Source: Bacillus sp. S3
GTDB taxonomy: Bacteria; Bacillota; Bacilli; Bacillales; Cytobacillaceae
NCBI RefSeq assembly: GCF_005154805.1
Contig: NZ_CP039727.1
Location: 307,501-371,500, forward strand
Reading direction: 5' to 3'
Length of the DNA stretch: 64,000 bases
Shown here: positions 44,472-54,366 of the stretch, piece after piece
How positions within the stretch are numbered: position 1 is the first letter of the stretch
How the letters are laid out: each line of letters opens with the position of its first letter
Notes under the pieces: generated by a model
Seen by the model: the letters and a program-made list of their open reading frames with translations, nothing else
Told to the model about the DNA's origin: nothing
Databases searched by the model: none
Made by a program: the position numbers and the translations under genes

Positions 44472-45866
44472 TTATTTACAGGTTAATGCCTTATCTTTCG
44501 TTAGTAAATATGGTCTATAATAACCAACGGTGTTTGATAGGGGAAGTACTTCTTCAGATAGATTGATATTTAGCTGTTCTTGAATGTAATTTCTTCTTTT
44601 TTGAATTCTCGCCCATAATTGTGGGTATTCGTTCTTAAGTTTATTTCTTAATTCTTCATTTGCAAGAGCAATGGTATCTTCTGCACTAACACCGGCATAG
44701 CCTTCAATGGAAGGGATAATGTCAATTTGAAAAATCATTCCGCTTTTAATTTCTTCAATTGAATCCGGGTAAATCGGTGAAGACATCCATTCTTCATCGG
44801 AAACAAGATGACCGGGATTTAAATGCCAATTGTACGTTTCTTTCGGATAGATCCCTTCTATTAACTCGTAAAAGGTTCCACCAGACATCCCTATTTTAAT
44901 GTTCTCTAACCAATATACAACAGTCTGATAATAAGGAATGGCGACTTTATCTAAATAATCCTTTTGAGTAGAAGGGAGTTGTTCCCTATTTTCAACAATA
45001 AACCCAGTTCTACTGGTCAGCCCTCCCTTATAGCCCGTGGTTAATGATAGAGGATCGCCTAATTGGGTCCGTTTATTAGTAGGATAAACGTTTGCATATT
45101 CAAAACGCTTGCCAGTAGCCGCAATGGTAACCACAGTATTTGTTTGCCCATCGGCATTCAGAATGCTGCCTAAAAAGGATTCTTTCACATCTATATCAAT
45201 CGCATTCAAAGCTTTTAGCATACAAGATGAAGCAAGGTTTGACCCATATTCATAATGAGCAAGTTCATTAGCGTTATTTGTTGTCCTAGCCCCCATGTCT
45301 GCCCCTATCAATAAGTAAGCTGCATTGACAATCTTTGCATGATCATGCTTTGCCTTTCTAAATGCCTCAACAATAAAATAAGGAATATCAAATAACGTAT
45401 CATTATCTTGTGTTTTTGTTGTGAACATTTTCCAGCCAACAAGACCAATCTTTTTACTCGTTGAGAAATTAATTTGATCTAATATCATTTCTAAGGGCTG
45501 ATCATCGTTCATCGGTTGATTAGGCAAAGAAAAAAGTGAAAAAGGATAGACAGTACCCGCTAAACGAGCATGTTTTGCCATTTTTAGATTTTCATTCCCC
45601 AAAATATAGGAACATTCTCCATTGTTTTTCATTACAAAAAGAGCTTCTTCAAATCTTGGAATAAAACCCGTCAAATATTCAAAATTACTTCCATGTTCTT
45701 TATCTGCGTATATGACCAAAGCATCATACTCTTCTTTTTCCATCAATTGAAGAAGTTTTTCTTTTCTTTCGTTGATCGTTTCATCAGTTAAGTAAACTGG
45801 AGCAACATGTTCATAAATCTCAGGCTGCTCTATTTCCTTTAATAGTACTTGTTTCTGAATGTTCAT
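44472..45866 (-). CDS. M24 (Xaa-Pro peptidase/creatinase)-fold protein lacking canonical metal ligands
   Basis: 464 residues. An N-terminal creatinase-like domain (YDALVIYADKEHGSNFEYLTGFIPRFEEALFV) is followed by a pita-bread domain. The region where M24 enzymes have two Asp ligands (DxG...SDxTRT) reads LSLTTGYKGGLTSRTGFI, so both Asp are missing. NPGHLVS, a Glu-rich middle and GVSAEDTIAL remain. It may be an inactive or non-hydrolytic homologue. Second gene after deoR on the minus strand; GAGGAG precedes the ATG. Confidence 0.75.
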   Translation of the reverse strand: MNIQKQVLLKEIEQPEIYEHVAPVYLTDETINERKEKLLQLMEKEEYDALVIYADKEHGSNFEYLTGFIPRFEEALFVMKNNGECSYILGNENLKMAKHARLAGTVYPFSLFSLPNQPMNDDQPLEMILDQINFSTSKKIGLVGWKMFTTKTQDNDTLFDIPYFIVEAFRKAKHDHAKIVNAAYLLIGADMGARTTNNANELAHYEYGSNLASSCMLKALNAIDIDVKESFLGSILNADGQTNTVVTIAATGKRFEYANVYPTNKRTQLGDPLSLTTGYKGGLTSRTGFIVENREQLPSTQKDYLDKVAIPYYQTVVYWLENIKIGMSGGTFYELIEGIYPKETYNWHLNPGHLVSDEEWMSSPIYPDSIEEIKSGMIFQIDIIPSIEGYAGVSAEDTIALANEELRNKLKNEYPQLWARIQKRRNYIQEQLNINLSEEVLPLSNTVGYYRPYLLTKDKALTCK

Positions 45867-45887
45867 AAACGAATTCTCCTCTTCTTT

Positions 45888-46649
45888 TCATTCTTCAGTA
45901 ACGACTAGATCTACATTATTTTGAGCTAAACACTCCACAAACTTTAGGTCAGGCATCTTATCAGTTACCAATATATCAATTTCATCAAGAGAACATATTT
46001 TGAAATACCCACTTGTATTAATTTTTGTATGATCGGCTAAAGCGATGATCTTGTTCCCTTTCTGAACCATTGCCCGTTTAACCAGCCCTTCCTCCTCTGT
46101 ATGAATAAACAAGCCCATTTCAGAAATGGCAAAAACCCCTAACAATGTATAGTCAACATTATATTGTCTAATTTTATCCACTGTATCTGCCCCATATAAA
46201 AACAACTGTTCACTATTAAGTTTGCCAGGAAGAACGGAAACACTTGTCCTTTCATTCTTAGAAAGAAGAATGGCATGAGTAAGAGAGTTGGTAATCCCTT
46301 TCAAACACTTCCCGTTTAATTTAGGAATAACAGCTTCCACCGTTGTAGACGAATCAAAAATAACGGATGAATGATCATTGACTAATTCAGCAGTCTTCTC
46401 TGCAATTTTTTCCTTAATCGTGTTTTCCTGATTTGCTCGTTCTGAGTAATTTAAAATAAGAGCCTCTTTACTAGCTAACGCTGCTCCCCCATGGATTCTT
46501 CTTATTAGATTCTTTTTTTCCAGTTTAATTAAGTCTCTTCTTATCGTATCTTTTGAAACTTCTAACGATTCAGCAAGATTTTCTATTGTCACACTCTTAT
46601 TTTCTTCAATGATTTTCCGTACTTTTTCAAGTCTTTCTTCAATTAGCAT
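45888..46649 (-). CDS. DeoR-family transcriptional repressor
   Basis: The N-terminal HTH (VTIENLAESLEVSKDTIRRDLIKLEKKNLIRRIHGGA) is the DeoR signature. The C-terminal sensor domain has IFDSSTTVEAV and ITNSLTHA, the sugar-phosphate-isomerase-like fold that binds phosphorylated sugars. 253 residues; AAGGAG 5 nt before the ATG. It lies 21 bp before the M24-like gene in the same operon, so both are probably controlled by it, possibly with the PTS genes nearby. Confidence 0.9.
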   Translation of the reverse strand: MLIEERLEKVRKIIEENKSVTIENLAESLEVSKDTIRRDLIKLEKKNLIRRIHGGAALASKEALILNYSERANQENTIKEKIAEKTAELVNDHSSVIFDSSTTVEAVIPKLNGKCLKGITNSLTHAILLSKNERTSVSVLPGKLNSEQLFLYGADTVDKIRQYNVDYTLLGVFAISEMGLFIHTEEEGLVKRAMVQKGNKIIALADHTKINTSGYFKICSLDEIDILVTDKMPDLKFVECLAQNNVDLVVTEE

Positions 46650-46681
46650 AAAACATCTCCTTGTGTATAGATTAATCTACT

Positions 46682-46749
46682 TTGCAATAAAATGCAATCA
46701 TTTGCAATGTTTCTTTATATTTACAAAGTATACCGCAAAATATTGCAAT
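46682..46749. promoter_or_regulatory. TTGCAAT repeats, probable DeoR-type operator
   Basis: [TA]TGCAAT occurs at 46682, 46692 and 46702, exactly 10 bp apart, and again at 46743. The in-phase direct repeats directly before deoR suggest an autoregulatory operator. The same word occurs twice near the metE promoter. Confidence 0.6.
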
Positions 46750-46955
46750 GTGATGTATGTTTAGTGTAGATTTTGTTACCAAATTCTTTTACTTTTGTAC
46801 ATTTGGTGAACTCTCCTCTCATATACACCATGTTCACGAAACCCTCAATTTTACTTAACCGAATCTTAACAATGGTTTTAGATAATGAGCTTGTAAAAAC
46901 GATTCGGAAAATCTTCTTTTATGAGAAGTCCCCTGATATGGAGAGGAGCTTAAAC

Positions 46956-47900
46956 ATGAATAAATTATTTGTTTCATCCGTTGCAGCAATTGTTGCCACG
47001 ATCGCGCTTGGGTTTACTGTATTTTACTTATTTGTACTAGATTCAAAGGGGCAGCCGGCGGTAAGTTCTGCAGCATCCGCACCATCATCAACGACTGGAG
47101 AACAAACAGAAGCCAAACCAGAACATCCTTATTTACCTCCAAGTATGGACGATATTCCAGAAGGGGAAGAAGGGGAATTAATCAAATTAGGGTTAAAAGA
47201 ACATAATGAAACAAGCACGGTTTTGGATGGGTATGTTGGAAACAAACTGAGTTGTGCCAGCTGTCATGCGGATGGTGGTGTAGGTTCTTCCCTTGACCTG
47301 GCAGGTATTTCAAAAACCTATCCACAATACAATCCACGTGCAGGAAAAGAGGTTACGATTGAAGAACGTATTAATGGCTGTTTTAAAAGAAGTATGAATG
47401 GAAAACCGCTTCCGTTAGACAGCAAGGAAATGAAAGCAATGGTAGCTTATTATAATTATATTTCAACCAATGTTCCTGATGGGACGAAAGAAAGACCGTG
47501 GGCAAAAATGCCAAAAGCTGAGGGTGAACTAACTAAGATAAATGTGGATGCCGGAAAAGAACTTTACAATAAAGCTTGCATTGCCTGCCATGGAGAAGGC
47601 GGAGACGGCGGTGCCACAGGACTTCCGCTTTGGGGAGACCAATCCTACAATATTGGAGCGGGTATGGCTCGTGTAAGAACGGCAGGAGGCTTTATCAAAA
47701 AATATATGCCTAAATCACCGATGGGTGGATATGAAGCAGGTTCCTTCACCGATGAAGAGGCGATGAATATCGCAGCATATATTAACTCCATGGCTAGACC
47801 TGATTTTCCTGATAAAATGAATGACTGGCCGAAAGGCGATGCACCGGATGATGCAGCCTATGAAACACTTGCTGGGAAAAAGGTTACGGAAAATAAATAA
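46956..47900 (+). CDS. dihaem cytochrome c, thiosulfate dehydrogenase (TsdA)-like
   Basis: N-terminal membrane anchor or signal (about residues 4-30), a low-complexity Ser/Thr/Glu linker, and two haem-binding motifs: CASCH near residue 103 and CIACH near 206. RINGCFKRSMNGKPLPLDSKEMKAM between them is the TsdA-type block. 314 residues. The ATG at 46956 has GAGAGGAG 7 nt upstream and the signal-like N-terminus; a longer frame upstream is not supported. It acts outside the membrane, probably membrane-tethered, taking electrons from thiosulfate or a similar sulfur compound. Confidence 0.8.
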   Translation: MNKLFVSSVAAIVATIALGFTVFYLFVLDSKGQPAVSSAASAPSSTTGEQTEAKPEHPYLPPSMDDIPEGEEGELIKLGLKEHNETSTVLDGYVGNKLSCASCHADGGVGSSLDLAGISKTYPQYNPRAGKEVTIEERINGCFKRSMNGKPLPLDSKEMKAMVAYYNYISTNVPDGTKERPWAKMPKAEGELTKINVDAGKELYNKACIACHGEGGDGGATGLPLWGDQSYNIGAGMARVRTAGGFIKKYMPKSPMGGYEAGSFTDEEAMNIAAYINSMARPDFPDKMNDWPKGDAPDDAAYETLAGKKVTENK

Positions 47901-47908
47901 TAGACAAT

Positions 47909-47933
47909 GACCCGTTAACAGCGGGTCGTTTTA
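47909..47933 (+). terminator. terminator after the cytochrome gene
   Basis: GACCCG / CGGGTC stem followed by a short T run. It is weak, so read-through into the regulator gene is possible. Confidence 0.6.
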
Positions 47934-48000
47934 ATATATATAACACCACCTTTTGTGAAACTCTTTTTATCAATATAATAGAGGCAAGGGGTTGAAGAAG

Positions 48001-48702
48001 TTGGAAGATAAAAAATTGAGAGGTAAAACCATTTTAATTATAGATAGTAATAGTGAAAACAGACCTGTGTTAAGATTTCATCTAACAAGGCAAGGGTTCG
48101 AAATATTAGAGGCTGCTGATGGACAAACCGCTCGTGAAATGTACTTAAAACACGATCCTTGTTTTGTGCTTCTAGAAACAGCTCTTCCTGATATGGATGG
48201 ACTTGAGGTATGCTTCTGGATGCGTTACGAACTAGACAGTAACGTACCAATCATCATTGTATCCTCTAATAATTCGGAACAGGATCGTATCGAAGGGCTG
48301 AAACGAGGAGCCGATGACTATATCGGTAAACCATATAATTTAGAAGAATTATCGGTTAGAATTGAAACGGTCTTACGACGAACCGCCAATCGATGCAGTA
48401 AACTAAGCTATAAAGGGTTAACGATTAAACCATTAAAAGGAATTGTAAAATTTCAAGATGAAGTACTTGATTTAACTCATTTCGAGTACAGATTGCTCTA
48501 TCTATTTATGACCCATCCAGATCAACTTCTTTCAAGGGAGCAAATCATCAATACCATTTATAAAAAGAATGAAAAGGTAATCAACGAACGAACAGTAGAT
48601 GTCCATATCAAAAATCTAAGAGAAAAAATTGCAAAGTATACAGATTATTCTTTTATCGTAACGTTAAGAGGGATTGGGTATAAGTTTACAACAGAGGGTT
48701 GA
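48001..48702 (+). CDS. OmpR-type response regulator with an altered phosphoacceptor site
   Basis: The receiver domain covers residues about 10-125 and the winged-helix DNA-binding domain about 135-230 (DLTHFEYRLLYLFMTHPDQLLSREQI, VDVHIKNLREKI). The phosphoacceptor Asp is replaced by Glu59 (VLLETALPDMDG) and the acidic pair is Asp-Ser instead of Asp-Asp; Lys (IGKPYN) is kept. It may be active without phosphorylation. TTG at 48001, 9 nt after AAGGGG. No histidine kinase is adjacent. It follows the cytochrome gene, whose expression it might control. Confidence 0.85.
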   Translation: MEDKKLRGKTILIIDSNSENRPVLRFHLTRQGFEILEAADGQTAREMYLKHDPCFVLLETALPDMDGLEVCFWMRYELDSNVPIIIVSSNNSEQDRIEGLKRGADDYIGKPYNLEELSVRIETVLRRTANRCSKLSYKGLTIKPLKGIVKFQDEVLDLTHFEYRLLYLFMTHPDQLLSREQIINTIYKKNEKVINERTVDVHIKNLREKIAKYTDYSFIVTLRGIGYKFTTEG

Positions 48703-48743
48703 GAGAGAATAATTAAGTGGACTTTGCAATAATTTAATAATCT

Positions 48744-48772
48744 TTGACAACCTCTGTCCAAAATGCTATCAT
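48744..48772 (+). promoter_or_regulatory. promoter of the metE leader
   Basis: TTGACA (48744) and TATCAT (48767), 17-bp spacing. Two TTGCAAT words lie at 48724 and 48772. Confidence 0.75.
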
Positions 48773-48806
48773 TGCAATTAAATTCAAAACATTAAAAATT
48801 TTAATA

Positions 48807-48968
48807 CTCTTATGAAGAGAGGCGGAGGGACTGGCCCTATGAAGCCCAGCAACCATTTAACAACTTGTTAAAAAGGTGCTAATTCCAGCAAGGCGTATTG
48901 CTTTGGCAAATGAGAGGGATGAAAAAGGATCCGCCAGCCTCTCTATGTTTACTAGAGAGGCTGTTTTT
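48807..48968 (+). ncRNA. SAM-I (S-box) riboswitch with terminator
   Basis: P1 pairs CTCTTAT (48807) with ATGAGAG (48910). The conserved core GGAGGGACTGGCCC...GAAGCCCAGCAACC and AAGGTGCTAATTCCA are present. The terminator CAGCCTCTCT / AGAGAGGCTG with T5 (48935-48968) shares complementarity with the P1 3' strand, giving the antiterminator. SAM binding should stop transcription before metE. Confidence 0.95.
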
Positions 48969-49023
48969 GTTTATAAGAGAAAATGCAGATCCAAATCGGT
49001 TTTTAAAAACTTCATAACAAAAG

Positions 49024-49320
49024 CTTCAGGTGCTGTGTAGATGATCTGCACGGCTTAAAAGGGAAGACCGGTGAAATGCCGGCACGGTCCCGCCACTGTA
49101 AATGGGGAGCAACTTATCGAATAGCCACTGTTTCATAGGGAAATGGGAAGGGATAAGGAGCGATGAACCTTAGTCAGGAAACCTGCCTGTTGTATGCGCT
49201 AGTACTCTACGAGGAGATAGAGGAGGTGAGAACGTGTTGAGTAAACGAAAAGGTTCGGACTCAAGTTAATTAAACGTATCAATCTCTCTTTTCCATTTTT
49301 GAAAAGGGAGATTTTTTTAT
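49024..49320 (+). ncRNA. cobalamin (AdoCbl) riboswitch with terminator
   Basis: Conserved pieces are in order: AAAAGGGAA (about 49057), CGCCACTGTA (49091) and the B12 box AGTCAGGAAACCTGCC (49172-49187). A separate terminator ATCTCTCTTTTC / GAAAAGGGAGAT with T7 follows (49282-49318), about 40 bp before metE. Adenosylcobalamin should shut off metE, since the B12-dependent enzyme can then replace it. Confidence 0.93.
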
Positions 49321-49359
49321 GTTTGACACACTAAGATGTAAAAGGAGAGGTAACCCATT

Positions 49360-51651
49360 ATGGTAAAAGTGATAAGCTCGAATCTAGGATACCCAAGAAT
49401 TGGGGAAAAACGTGAATGGAAACAAGCCTTGGAACAGTTTTGGGCAGGTAAGTTAGAAAAAGAGGCATTCTTAAAGAAAATAGAAGTGATTCGCCTGGAG
49501 CATCTTAAGAAGCAAAAGGAGCACGGAATTGATTTAATCCCTGTCGGGGACTTTAGCTTGTATGATCATGTCCTGGATACGGCTGTTATGTTCGGTTTAG
49601 TACCGAAACGATTTAACTACAGCGGCGGGAAGGTGCCGCTTGAAACCTATTTTGCTATGGCGCGAGGAACGAAAGAGGCAGTTGCTTCTGAAATGACAAA
49701 ATGGTTTAACACAAACTACCACTATATCGTTCCAGAGCTTGAAGAAACAGCTCCTGCTCTTGTTGAAAACCGCCCGCTTCAATTTTTTCAAGAGGCGAAG
49801 CAAAAACTTGGTATACATGGTAAACCAGTTATTTTAGGACCGATTACATTTGTAAAGCTATCAAAAGGTTATACCGAAAGTGCGTTCAAAGCAGTTGTTG
49901 AACAATTTATCCCTCTTTATGCGGAAATATTACGCGAACTAGAGGCGGAGGGGGCAGAATGGGTTCAAATAGATGAACCGATTTTAGCTGCTAGTATTTC
50001 AAAAGAAGAGATTGCTATATTTAGCGAAGTCTATCAGGCATTACAGGATGCAGCACCAAACCTTAAGGTGATATTGCAAACATATTTTGAAAGTATCGAG
50101 CATTATGAAGAGGTCATTTCACTTCCTGTTCAGGGAATTGGACTTGATTTTGTCCATGATAACGGTCAGAATCTTGCTGCTTTGAAGAAGTATGGCTTTC
50201 CTAAGAATAAAGTACTTGCAGCTGGAGTCATTGACGGACGAAATATTTGGCGGGCGGATCTCGAAGGGACATTTTCACTTCTGACCGAGATTGAAGCGGT
50301 TGTTTTAAAAACAAGACTAATTGTTCAGCCATCATCAAGCCTATTGCATGTTCCTGTGACAGTAAAAAATGAAGAATTGCTCGATGAGATATTAAGAAAT
50401 GCACTGGCATTTGCGGATGAAAAATTAGTTGAAATTAGCGCTCTTACAAATGGCTTGAATAATGGAAAGCAAGTGATAAAAAAAGAGATCGATGAAAGCA
50501 CAAAAGCAATTCAAGGATTAAATCAGTCGTCAATTCGAAATAATACTCAAGTTCGAGAAGCCATTCGCAGTTTACAGAAGGATCAAGCAGAGCGGAAAGC
50601 GCCATTTACAGTACGCAGAGGGCTTCAAGAAAAGGCGTTTCAATTACCACTTCTGCCGACGACAACTATTGGCAGCTTCCCGCAAACGAAAGAAGTAAGA
50701 AAACAGCGTTTAAAATGGCGGAAAGGCGAATTAACTGACAGTGAGTATGGAGCCTATATTAAGGCAGAAATAAAAAAGTGGATTGAAATCCAAGAAAATC
50801 TTGGTCTGGATGTGTTCGTACATGGGGAATTTGAACGGACAGATATGGTTGAATACTTTGGCGAAAAATTAGCCGGATTTCAATTTACAAAATACGGCTG
50901 GGTTCAGTCATATGGTTCCAGATGTGTGAAGCCCCCGCTCATTTATGGGGATGTCGCCTTTAAGGAGCCAATGACAGTTGCAGAAACTGTATATGCCCAA
51001 TCGTTAACAAACAAACCGGTAAAAGGAATGCTGACAGGTCCGATTACGATTTTAAATTGGTCATTTGTCCGTAATGATATTTCACGCTACGAGGTGGCAA
51101 ACCAAATTGCACTTGCCCTTCGTAAAGAGGTGGAAGCGCTAGAGGAAAATGGCATCCGCATGATACAAGTGGATGAGCCTGCCATTCGGGAAGGCCTGCC
51201 GTTAAAACGTGAAAAATGGGCAGGTTATCTAGATGCTGCCGTTTATTCGTTTAAGTTGGCGACATCCTCTGTTCAAAATGAGACGCAAATTCATACCCAT
51301 ATGTGTTATTCGGACTTTAAGAATATTATTCATGCAATTAAAGCACTCGATGCGGATGTTATTTCTATTGAAACATCAAAAAGCCATGGTGAATTAATTC
51401 ATGCCTTTGAAGAAAATACGTATGATATGGGAATCGGTCTTGGCGTATATGACATCCATAGCCCGCGAGTACCATTGCTTGAAGAATTGATCAGAAACAT
51501 TCATCGTGCGCTTCAAGTCCTTGATCCCAAGCTGTTCTGGATTAATCCCGATTGTGGCTTAAAAACTAGGGGTATGGAGGAAACTGTTGCGGCACTTCAG
51601 GTGATGGTGATAGCTGCAGAACAAACGAGAGAAGAGCTGCTCGTCAAATAG
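49360..51651 (+). CDS. metE: cobalamin-independent methionine synthase MetE
   Basis: Transfers methyl from 5-methyltetrahydropteroyltri-glutamate to homocysteine to form methionine. The N-terminal domain begins [16 protein letters not shown], and the C-terminal catalytic domain (from about residue 425) has [14 protein letters not shown] and [14 protein letters not shown]. Zinc ligands are visible as HTHMC and the late PDCGLKTR. 763 residues, full length. AGGAGAGG is 10 nt before the ATG. It is controlled by two riboswitches in series. Confidence 0.97.
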   Translation: MVKVISSNLGYPRIGEKREWKQALEQFWAGKLEKEAFLKKIEVIRLEHLKKQKEHGIDLIPVGDFSLYDHVLDTAVMFGLVPKRFNYSGGKVPLETYFAMARGTKEAVASEMTKWFNTNYHYIVPELEETAPALVENRPLQFFQEAKQKLGIHGKPVILGPITFVKLSKGYTESAFKAVVEQFIPLYAEILRELEAEGAEWVQIDEPILAASISKEEIAIFSEVYQALQDAAPNLKVILQTYFESIEHYEEVISLPVQGIGLDFVHDNGQNLAALKKYGFPKNKVLAAGVIDGRNIWRADLEGTFSLLTEIEAVVLKTRLIVQPSSSLLHVPVTVKNEELLDEILRNALAFADEKLVEISALTNGLNNGKQVIKKEIDESTKAIQGLNQSSIRNNTQVREAIRSLQKDQAERKAPFTVRRGLQEKAFQLPLLPTTTIGSFPQTKEVRKQRLKWRKGELTDSEYGAYIKAEIKKWIEIQENLGLDVFVHGEFERTDMVEYFGEKLAGFQFTKYGWVQSYGSRCVKPPLIYGDVAFKEPMTVAETVYAQSLTNKPVKGMLTGPITILNWSFVRNDISRYEVANQIALALRKEVEALEENGIRMIQVDEPAIREGLPLKREKWAGYLDAAVYSFKLATSSVQNETQIHTHMCYSDFKNIIHAIKALDADVISIETSKSHGELIHAFEENTYDMGIGLGVYDIHSPRVPLLEELIRNIHRALQVLDPKLFWINPDCGLKTRGMEETVAALQVMVIAAEQTREELLVK

Positions 51652-51783
51652 GGAGCAAAGTAAGTCTGATAAAGGATGAATGATAAAGAATAGTATCTCC
51701 TTAGCATTTCGATAAAATCTTTATGTTTTAAAATCTCTATGTTGGATATAGTACTATCATCATAATAAAGGGGGTTTTTTAAC

Positions 51784-52569
51784 GTGGGGAATGTACTTCA
51801 AAATCAGATTGCTTTTGTTACAGGGGCTGGCTCAGGGATTGGAAGGGCTGCTGCGCTAAAGCTTGCTCAAAATGGCGGAAAGATTGCTTTAGTAGATTTG
51901 CATAAAGAAAACGTGGAAGAGGTGAAAAATCAAATCGAAGAAATAGGGAGTGAAGCACTTGTCTTAGAAGCCAACGTTTCTCAACCGAAGGAAGTAGAGG
52001 ACTGTTACAAAAGCACCATCGACAAGTGGGGAAGACTAGATGTTGTCTTTGCTAACGCCGGGATTAATGGGGAAGTTGCGCCGATAGAAGACTTGGAGCC
52101 GAAGGATTGGGACCTAACCATCTCCAATAACTTAACGAGTACCTTTTTGACGGTTAAATATGCAATCCCGCATTTGAAGACAAATGGGGGGAGTATCATT
52201 ATTACAAGTTCAATAAACGGGAACAGGATCTATAAAAATATTGGAATGTCTGCCTATAGTACATCGAAAATTGGCCAGATGGGATTTGGGAAAATGGCCG
52301 CTCTAGAGCTTGCCAACTACGGTATTAGAGTCAACATGATCTGTCCAGGTGCAATTGAAACAAATATCAATGAAAACACATGGAAAGAAAATAAAAATCT
52401 AAAAAAAGTAGAAATTCCTATTGAATACCCAGAAGGAAACCAACCATTGGAACACAAACCCGGAAAAGCCGACCAAGTCGCCGACCTAGTACTCTTCCTT
52501 GCTTCCAGCCAATCCAACCACATAACCGGAAGCGAAATCTACATTGACGGGGCGGAATCCCTATTATAA
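51784..52569 (+). CDS. short-chain dehydrogenase/reductase (SDR)
   Basis: Classical SDR of 261 residues: the nucleotide-binding TGAGSGIGRAAAL, NAGINGE, a Ser in IIITSSINGN and the catalytic SAYSTSK (Tyr-x3-Lys). Asp after the second strand (LVDLHKENV) favours NAD+. GTG start with AAAGGGGG upstream. Monocistronic as far as can be seen. The substrate is unknown; an alcohol or sugar alcohol is typical. Confidence 0.88.
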   Translation: MGNVLQNQIAFVTGAGSGIGRAAALKLAQNGGKIALVDLHKENVEEVKNQIEEIGSEALVLEANVSQPKEVEDCYKSTIDKWGRLDVVFANAGINGEVAPIEDLEPKDWDLTISNNLTSTFLTVKYAIPHLKTNGGSIIITSSINGNRIYKNIGMSAYSTSKIGQMGFGKMAALELANYGIRVNMICPGAIETNINENTWKENKNLKKVEIPIEYPEGNQPLEHKPGKADQVADLVLFLASSQSNHITGSEIYIDGAESLL

Positions 52570-52605
52570 ATAAACAATTGAATTAAACAATACAACAATA
52601 CTATA

Positions 52606-52669
52606 AATGGTGCCTGACACCACAAAAAGACACTACAGCCAAAATGTCCACCTCCAGTGGACATTTTGG
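52606..52669. repeat. REP-like palindromic element
   Basis: GGTGCCTGACACC (about 52609-52621) is followed by a 13-bp perfect stem CCAAAATGTCCAC / GTGGACATTTTGG with a 5-nt loop (52639-52669). No T run follows on either strand near the stem, so it is probably an interspersed repeat and not a normal terminator. Confidence 0.6.
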
Positions 52670-52737
52670 TGTGTGATGGCTAAATTGCTGAGCTAGCCGA
52701 TTCATATCTGGTCGAAACATATTATTTATTTTATTCT

Positions 52738-54195
52738 TTAGGATGGATGGTAAGCCCAAACGGATACACTGCCGCCGTTAACGGGGAAAGTGGCATATCC
52801 ATCTTCTTCGATTGTAATTTGGTCATCCCTTGAGTTGGTTAGGTCTACCCATGTTTCTCCAGCCTTCCGTTCACCTACGTACATTCGTTTCACACCGTCT
52901 TCTCCGTTGGAAATGACGACTGCACAGCCTGAGTGCTGAAGTTCTTTAACACCCAACCGAACCCATCCAATGGTATTTGGATGGTCGAAGTAATCATGCT
53001 GTTCACCGTATGCTTTCTCATATCTGGCAAAGAGGAGGCGATCTAGGATTTCCTTTTTTCCTTCTGCCGGCTCAGGGCCTCCTATTCCGTAGTAATCCCC
53101 ATAAAAAAGGCATGGATTTCCATCCCTTCTAAGGAGAATCAGGGCATATGCACTTGGCTTAAACCAGTCTTGAACCCACGATTCAAGGGACTCTTGAGGC
53201 TGAGTATCGTGATTATCAACGAAGGTAACAGCATTATTTGGGTGGGCGTTTACAAGGGTACCCTCGAAAATGCTGGTTAAATCAAACTTACTGCCATCAT
53301 GGGAGGCTTGATGCAGTTTATAATGCAAGGGGACATCAAACAAATCGATCTGATAATCGACATAATCAAGGTATTTCTGGCAGGCAGGAAGATGGGGCTT
53401 CCAAACTTCTCCAACAAAATAAAAATCATCACCTCGGTGTTTACGCAGCTTCTCTACAAACTCACTGATGAAATAGTGATTAATATGCTTAATTGCATCA
53501 AGGCGGTATCCATCGCAATTAAGGGTATCGCTAAGCCATTTTCCCCATTCGATCATTTCTTTTTTTACTTCAGGATGTTCATAGTCAATATCGGCAAGCA
53601 TGAGATAGTCATAATTTCCGTTTTCATCATCCACATGTTTACTCCAATCCTTGTCATCTCCAAGGATTTTAAAGATTCCCGATTTTCCCGTCTTTTCATC
53701 ATAATCCGTTCCGGTAAAATGCTCCTGCCTCCATTCAAAAGAAGAATACTTTCCCTCACGCCCTGGAAATGTAAACTTTGTCCAAGCTTTTATTTCAAAG
53801 GGTTCAGCTATTTCTTCTGTCCTGTCCTCCTGATTCACTTCAATAACGTTAATTAATTCCGTCTCGTCAGCCCCTCCTTTATGGTTCATTACTACATCTA
53901 CATAGACTTTCATGCCGGCATTTTGACACGCAGCTATTGCCTCTATTAGTTCTTGTTTAGTTCCGTACTTTGTCCGGCTAGCTCCTTTTTGATGAAATTC
54001 ACCCAGATCATATACATCATATGTGGCATAGCCATTATCCTCAGGCGAGATTGCTTTTGTGACTGGTGGTATCCAGACGGAGGTAATTCCTTTTTCTTTT
54101 AATTCTGGTGCCATCTTCTTCAGCTGTCCCCAATGGCTTCCATCCGGCTCCAGATGCCATTCGAAAAATTGCATGATCGTGGTATTTCTATCCAT
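52738..54195 (-). CDS. cytoplasmic alpha-amylase (GH13)
   Basis: Hydrolyses alpha-1,4 links in starch-like glucans. It begins TTIMQFFEWHLEPDG with no signal peptide. GH13 regions follow: DVVMNHKGG, the nucleophile Asp in GYRLDAIKHI, the acid Glu in FVGEVWKP, and FVDNHDTQ. A domain C ends the protein. 485 residues, close to other intracellular Bacillus amylases. GGGAGG 7 nt before the ATG. Single gene on the minus strand. Confidence 0.93.
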   Translation of the reverse strand: MDRNTTIMQFFEWHLEPDGSHWGQLKKMAPELKEKGITSVWIPPVTKAISPEDNGYATYDVYDLGEFHQKGASRTKYGTKQELIEAIAACQNAGMKVYVDVVMNHKGGADETELINVIEVNQEDRTEEIAEPFEIKAWTKFTFPGREGKYSSFEWRQEHFTGTDYDEKTGKSGIFKILGDDKDWSKHVDDENGNYDYLMLADIDYEHPEVKKEMIEWGKWLSDTLNCDGYRLDAIKHINHYFISEFVEKLRKHRGDDFYFVGEVWKPHLPACQKYLDYVDYQIDLFDVPLHYKLHQASHDGSKFDLTSIFEGTLVNAHPNNAVTFVDNHDTQPQESLESWVQDWFKPSAYALILLRRDGNPCLFYGDYYGIGGPEPAEGKKEILDRLLFARYEKAYGEQHDYFDHPNTIGWVRLGVKELQHSGCAVVISNGEDGVKRMYVGERKAGETWVDLTNSRDDQITIEEDGYATFPVNGGSVSVWAYHPS

Positions 54196-54366
54196 GTTTA
54201 TCCTCCCAGTATATCAATCTAAAGGTATATGAATATTTACCCGTTTTTACATCAAAGGAATCCTGTGAAAAACAAATAGACAAAGGTATGATTTTCTCAG
54301 AATCGTCGTTTTAGGGGGTATTTCAGGCATAGGTGTTTTACATATAATCATTCCAATAGGAAACAT

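Noticed and set aside
53299..53856. 185-codon + frame opposite the amylase gene
   Set aside because: Shadow frame; the amylase motifs are all present on the minus strand and no ribosome binding site precedes this frame.
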